Assembly: GCF_902459775.1 (NCBI RefSeq)
Contig: NZ_CABPSQ010000001.1
Location: forward strand, 248,001 to 312,000
DNA length: 64,000 nt
Source: Pandoraea captiosa
GTDB lineage: Bacteria; Pseudomonadota; Gammaproteobacteria; Burkholderiales; Burkholderiaceae
Reading direction: 5' to 3'
This document shows positions 60,564-64,000 of the stretch, in pieces. The notes below the pieces were generated by a model, which was given only the letters and a program-made list of their open reading frames with translations, searched no databases and had not been told where the DNA came from. The stretch's first letter is position 1. The number at the start of each line of letters is the position of its first letter. Made by a program: the position numbers and the translations under genes.

Positions 60564-61289
60564 ATGCGAACGATTGGTCTTATCGGGGGAATGAGCTGGC
60601 AATCCAGTGCCGAGTACTATCGCATAATCAACCAGGCCGTTCAATCGAGACTGGGGCCGCTGCGATCCGCGCAAACGCTGATGCACAGCGTCGATTTCGG
60701 CCCGATCGAGCGTGCCCAGCACGAAGGGCGATGGCACGACGCCGGTGTCTTGCTGGCCGAAGCGGCAAGGCATTTGCAAGCGGGCGGCGCGCAATGCGTG
60801 GTGCTGTGTACAAACACCATGCACAAGCTGGCCGCGCAGATCGAGGCGGCGGTCACGGTCCCGTTCATTCATATTGCGGATCCGGTGGGCGAGGCAGCGC
60901 GGGCAGCTCGCATCGAGCGCATCGGGTTGTTGGGGACGGCCTTCACCATGGAGCAGGATTTCATGAAGGCGCGGCTCAGGCAGACGTTCGGTCTGGACGT
61001 CATCGTGCCGGAACCGCAGGATCGCGAGATCGTTCATCGCATTATTTACGACGAGCTTTGCGTCGGTGTCATTCGTGAAGCATCGCGAGACGCCTATCGG
61101 AAGATCATGGCAAAGCTGGCGTCGGCGGGTGCGCAGGCCATCGTGCTCGGTTGTACGGAAATCACCCTGCTGGTCAACGCCGGGGACAGCGCGCTGCCGT
61201 TGCTCGACACGACCACGCTGCACGCGCTTGCGGCAGTGGAATTTGCGCTGCAAGACAGTGACGACGCGCCGACCGAACCCGTACGCTGA
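60564..61289 (+). CDS. Aspartate/glutamate racemase family protein
   Basis: 241 aa from MRTIGLIGGM, with AGGAG 6 nt upstream; the frame is open earlier without a ribosome site. Two catalytic cysteines are visible: one in VVLCTNTMHK (about residue 83) and one in VLGCTEITLL (about 195), as in YgeA/RacX amino-acid racemases. The N-terminal GLIGGMSWQSSAEYYR is typical of the aspartate racemase subgroup. The substrate spectrum cannot be predicted. Divergent from an AraC regulator. Confidence 0.9.
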   Translation: MRTIGLIGGMSWQSSAEYYRIINQAVQSRLGPLRSAQTLMHSVDFGPIERAQHEGRWHDAGVLLAEAARHLQAGGAQCVVLCTNTMHKLAAQIEAAVTVPFIHIADPVGEAARAARIERIGLLGTAFTMEQDFMKARLRQTFGLDVIVPEPQDREIVHRIIYDELCVGVIREASRDAYRKIMAKLASAGAQAIVLGCTEITLLVNAGDSALPLLDTTTLHALAAVEFALQDSDDAPTEPVR

Positions 61290-61421
61290 TGCTGCCGTCA
61301 GTGTCCGGTGAAACAGCTGGGCTGGCGTGGCAAAGGTAAGAGATAATGAGCGACCGGCAATCAGGGCGTGGCTTGCACCATGGGGCGCGCCAGTGTCGGC
61401 GTCTTAACTCAGAGATTCGCT

Positions 61422-62081
61422 ATGCGTGACATCATCGATGGCTTCCTGCGATTCCAGCGCGAAGCTTTTCCTCAGCGTGTCGAGCTTTTCAAACGGCTCG
61501 CTACCAGCCAAAACCCCAAGGCGCTGTTCGTGACCTGTTCGGACAGTCGCGTCGTGCCGGAACTGCTGACGCAGCGTGAACCCGGTGAGCTGTTCGTCAT
61601 TCGCAACGCCGGCAACATCGTGCCGTCTTATGGCCCCGAGCCGGGCGGCGTGTCCGCCACGGTCGAGTATGCGGTGGCGGTATTGGGCGTGCAGGACATC
61701 GTCATTTGTGGTCATTCCGACTGCGGGGCCATGGGGGCCATCTCCCGTTGCACGTGCCTGGACCATATGCCGGCGGTTGCCAACTGGCTGCGTCACGCCG
61801 ATGCCGCCAAGGCGATCAATGCCGCGCATTCGTTCGATACGCCGGAGGCAAAGCTCGATGGACTGGTGCGCGAGAACGTCATTGCGCAACTGGCAAATCT
61901 GCGCACCCACCCTTCGGTGGCGCTTGCGCTGGAGCAGGGGCGTATGAACCTGCACGGTTGGGTCTACGACATCGGCACCGGGGGTATCGACGCTCTCGAC
62001 GGTGCCACGCGCAAGTTCGTGCCGCTGGCCGATTCGCCGAGCACGGTGGCCGTGGCGTCGCGCAAAGCTGACGGTCGCTAG
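61422..62081 (+). CDS. Beta-class carbonic anhydrase
   Basis: 219 aa from MRDIIDGF; an upstream ATG (61380 region) would add 18 residues that do not fit the family. The zinc site is Cys39, Asp41 (CSDSR), His98 and Cys101 (GHSDCGAMG), as in type I/II beta carbonic anhydrases. It interconverts CO2 and bicarbonate in the cytoplasm. No cyanase or SulP transporter is adjacent, so it is probably a housekeeping copy. A GC-rich repeat tract follows. Confidence 0.94.
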   Translation: MRDIIDGFLRFQREAFPQRVELFKRLATSQNPKALFVTCSDSRVVPELLTQREPGELFVIRNAGNIVPSYGPEPGGVSATVEYAVAVLGVQDIVICGHSDCGAMGAISRCTCLDHMPAVANWLRHADAAKAINAAHSFDTPEAKLDGLVRENVIAQLANLRTHPSVALALEQGRMNLHGWVYDIGTGGIDALDGATRKFVPLADSPSTVAVASRKADGR

Positions 62082-62101
62082 GACCCCAGGCCCAAAAGGC
62101 T

Positions 62102-62134
62102 CAACAAGGGCCCAACAAGGGCCCAACAAGGCCC
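62102..62134. repeat. Three 11-bp tandem units after the carbonic anhydrase gene
   Basis: CAACAAGGGCC occurs at 62102-62112 and 62113-62123, with a variant CAACAAGGCCC at 62124-62134, within a run of GGCCC-rich sequence up to about 62170. It is non-coding and lies at the boundary with the ars operon. Function unknown. Confidence 0.8.
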
Positions 62135-62285
62135 CGGATCCCGGGCCCCAGGCCCCATCAAGGCCCGCCGACGACCGACGCAGTTCGCAACGTTAGCGTC
62201 GTCGTCGGCTGAAAGGGCGCTCCACGTCGGCGCGCGTCTCCAAGCACACTCATCAATGACTGTCTCAAAAACTTCATTTGCGACG

Positions 62286-62317
62286 TTTCAATATTTCTAT
62301 TAAATTGGAAATATGGA
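62286..62317. promoter_or_regulatory. ArsR-type inverted repeat upstream of the ars operon
   Basis: TTCAATATTTC (62286-62296) and GAAATATGGAA (62307-62317) form 11-bp arms with one mismatch around a 10-nt AT-rich centre. The element lies about 50 nt before arsI in otherwise GC-rich DNA. Sites of this look are bound by ArsR/SmtB repressors upstream of ars operons. No arsR is found in the window. Confidence 0.6.
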
Positions 62318-62364
62318 AACAACGATGTGCTCAACCCGCTCGCGGCAATCTCGGAGTCTTGATC

Positions 62365-62853
62365 ATGAAGCGCTTTCACGTTCACGTTAGTGTGGCCGAC
62401 CTGCCCACCAGCATTCGTTTTTACTCTGCGCTGTTTCATTCGGCGCCGGACATTGTTCGAAACGATTATGCGAAATGGGTGCTCGACGATCCGCGGGTGA
62501 ATTTCGCGATCTCGAATCGCACTGAGTCGCTTGGTGTCGATCACTTGGGAATTCAGGCCGACACGGCGACGGAGCTTGGTGATTTGCGCGACCGAATGGT
62601 TGCCGCAGGACTTCCGATGCAATCGCAGTCCGACGCCCATTGCTGCTACGTGACTTCAAACAAGCACTGGTCTGTCGATCCGCAAGGCGTCGCATGGGAG
62701 ACATTTCATACGCTGGATAGCGCTCCGACCTATGGCGAGTCCCGTCATCGCATGTCGGAAAATGCGGCGTGTTGCGCTCCTGCTCAATCGACCGACGCAT
62801 CCGAGGCGCGCATGGGGACGCCGTGCTGTTCCCCGACGGCCCATTGCCGTTGA
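62365..62853 (+). CDS. arsI: ArsI/CadI-family VOC protein, candidate C-As lyase
   Basis: 162 aa from MKRFHVHVSV with CGGAG upstream. The VOC fold has His5/His7, His60 (VDHLGIQ) and Glu112 as likely Fe(II) ligands. The vicinal Cys93-Cys94 in AHCCYVTSNKHW matches the organoarsenical-binding CC pair of ArsI, which cleaves the C-As bond of trivalent methyl- or aryl-arsenicals with O2. The C-terminal 45 residues add six further cysteines in CC and C-x pairs, which may bind metalloid. It heads an operon with Acr3 and arsC. CadI (cadmium-induced) is the alternative family name. Confidence 0.85.
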   Translation: MKRFHVHVSVADLPTSIRFYSALFHSAPDIVRNDYAKWVLDDPRVNFAISNRTESLGVDHLGIQADTATELGDLRDRMVAAGLPMQSQSDAHCCYVTSNKHWSVDPQGVAWETFHTLDSAPTYGESRHRMSENAACCAPAQSTDASEARMGTPCCSPTAHCR

Positions 62854-62886
62854 TCGCTTTGCCACTACACCTGACGGGGAACATCG

Positions 62887-63951
62887 ATGGGCCTGAAGCA
62901 AGCCGTGGCGTCCGTGCCGCAATCTGACGCAATCAACTTCTTCGAGCGATACCTGAGCGTGTGGGTGGCGTTGTGCATCGTCGCAGGGGTTTTGCTCGGT
63001 CAGTGGCTCCCCGGGCTGTTCCGAGTGGTTGGCAACATGGAAGTCGCTCAGGTCAATTTGCCTGTCGGCTTGCTGATCTGGGTGATGATCATCCCGATGC
63101 TGATCAAGATTGACTTCGCTGCAATGGGGCAGGTCACGGGGCATTGGCGGGGCATCGGTGTGACGTTGTTCGTCAACTGGTTCGTCAAACCTTTTTCGAT
63201 GGCGTTGCTGGGTTGGGTGTTCATTCGTCACCTGTTTGCCGCCTGGCTTCCGGCCGATCAGCTCGACAGCTACGTTGCCGGCCTGATCCTGCTGGCGGCG
63301 GCGCCGTGTACGGCGATGGTCTTCGTGTGGTCGCAGTTGTGCAAAGGCGATCCATACTTCACGTTGTCGCAAGTCGCCCTCAACGACGCCATCATGGTCG
63401 TGGCGTTTGCGCCGGTTGTTGCGCTGCTGCTCGGGTTGTCGTCAATCGCGGTGCCGTGGGACACGCTGATTGCCTCCGTAGGTTTGTACATCATCGTGCC
63501 GGTCGTGATTGCGCAGGCAATTCGTCGGGCCTTGCTGGCGCGTGGCGATGCAACCTACCAACGAGTTGTCGCTGCGGTGGGACCGTATTCCATCACGGCG
63601 CTGCTTGCCACCCTGGTGCTGCTCTTCGGCTTCCAGGGACGTGCCATCGTGGACCAACCGCTGATCATCCTGCTGTTGGCCGTTCCGATCCTGATTCAAG
63701 TGTCGCTCAACGCTGGATTGGCCTATTGGCTCAATCGCAAGCTGGGCGTGGCCCACTGTGTCGCAGGGCCGTCTGCCCTCATCGGGGCGAGCAACTTCTT
63801 CGAGTTGGCGGTGGCAACGGCCATTAGCCTTTTCGGCTTTCAGTCCGGTGCTGCGCTCGCCACCGTGGTGGGCGTGTTGATCGAAGTGCCCATTATGCTG
63901 GTGGTCGTCGGCGTGGTGAACCGATCGCAACGGTGGTACGAATCGCGTTAA
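62887..63951 (+). CDS. acr3: Arsenite efflux permease, Acr3 family
   Basis: 354 aa, ten predicted membrane helices. The family cysteine is Cys141 in AAAPCTAMVFVWS, and the conserved glutamate is in GASNFFELAVA near the C-terminus. FERYLSVWVALCIVAGVLLG and PVGLLIWVMIIPMLIKIDF are typical N-terminal segments. It exports arsenite using the proton-motive force. It lies 33 nt after arsI and 9 nt before arsC. Confidence 0.95.
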   Translation: MGLKQAVASVPQSDAINFFERYLSVWVALCIVAGVLLGQWLPGLFRVVGNMEVAQVNLPVGLLIWVMIIPMLIKIDFAAMGQVTGHWRGIGVTLFVNWFVKPFSMALLGWVFIRHLFAAWLPADQLDSYVAGLILLAAAPCTAMVFVWSQLCKGDPYFTLSQVALNDAIMVVAFAPVVALLLGLSSIAVPWDTLIASVGLYIIVPVVIAQAIRRALLARGDATYQRVVAAVGPYSITALLATLVLLFGFQGRAIVDQPLIILLLAVPILIQVSLNAGLAYWLNRKLGVAHCVAGPSALIGASNFFELAVATAISLFGFQSGAALATVVGVLIEVPIMLVVVGVVNRSQRWYESR

Positions 63952-63960
63952 GGAGACCCA

Positions 63961-64000
63961 ATGTCCGTCACGATTTATCACAACCCGGATTGCGGTACAT
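63961..64000 (+). CDS. arsC: Arsenate reductase ArsC (glutaredoxin type), 3' truncated by the window end
   Basis: Only 13 codons are visible: an ATG preceded by AAGGAG, then MSVTIYHNPDCGT. The IYHNPxCGTS start with its catalytic cysteine is diagnostic of the ArsC/Spx-like thioredoxin-fold arsenate reductases. It reduces arsenate to arsenite for export by the adjacent Acr3. Confidence 0.85.
   Translation, partial: MSVTIYHNPDCGT

Overview
The window is high-GC DNA from a betaproteobacterium, most likely a member of the Burkholderiaceae such as Pandoraea or a close relative. This rests on gene content (an ornibactin/malleobactin-style siderophore NRPS locus, aromatic-acid catabolic operons with AAHS and Liv-type uptake, AcnB, beta-carbonic anhydrase, an Acr3-type ars operon) and on codon use. 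The genus is inference. Nearly every stretch is coding; I see no rRNA, tRNA, CRISPR array, insertion sequence or integrase.

Region 1 (1-23.3 kb) is a siderophore locus. It holds the end of one NRPS, a two-module NRPS (C-A-PCP-E-C-A-PCP), a terminal C-A-PCP-TE NRPS whose adenylation pocket reads as an aspartate pocket, a TonB-dependent receptor, a PvdQ-like Ntn-hydrolase acylase, a Fhu-like ABC importer (ATPase, fused double permease, Tat-type binding protein) and an IucB/AlcB-type acyltransferase. Together they suggest an acylated hydroxamate plus (hydroxy)aspartate siderophore. The hydroxylase, MbtH, exporter and regulator would lie upstream of base 1. An orphan 106-aa protein and a GNAT enzyme follow.

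Region 2 (24.7-43.1 kb) looks like an aromatic-acid island with two halves. The plus-strand half (24.7-34.4 kb) has a Crp/Fnr regulator divergent from an acyl-CoA synthetase, a complete Liv-type ABC importer and a PaaK-like protein. The minus-strand half (42.3-34.5 kb) is a seven-gene operon: alpha/beta hydrolase, VOC dioxygenase, 86-aa protein, aryl-AMP/CoA ligase, maleate isomerase, aryl-CoA-type flavin monooxygenase and AAHS symporter. A TetR regulator is divergent from it. The enzyme set predicts CoA activation, hydroxylation, ring cleavage and a maleate-to-fumarate exit.

Region 3 (43.3-50.6 kb) is a compact minus-strand operon: AprA-like flavoprotein, 2x[4Fe-4S] ferredoxin, ABC binding protein with a NosL-like tail, permease, ATPase and HEAT-repeat protein. 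A HutC-type GntR regulator lies upstream, and a perfect 16-bp palindrome sits before the first gene. I know of no characterised function for this set, and it is the best candidate here for an undescribed system.

Region 4 (50.6-62.1 kb) holds a DnaQ-like exonuclease, a DctA/GltP-family symporter divergent from a LysR regulator, and a tightly coupled DHDPS-RidA-class V aminotransferase operon. It continues with acnB, an AraC regulator divergent from an Asp/Glu racemase, and a beta-carbonic anhydrase.

Region 5 (62.3-64.0 kb) is an ars operon: ArsI-type C-As lyase, Acr3 efflux pump and the first 40 bases of arsC. It is preceded by an ArsR-like inverted repeat, with no arsR visible in the window.

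A theme of the window is short tandem repeats of 9-11 bp, found inside interdomain or terminal coding segments and in some intergenic gaps.
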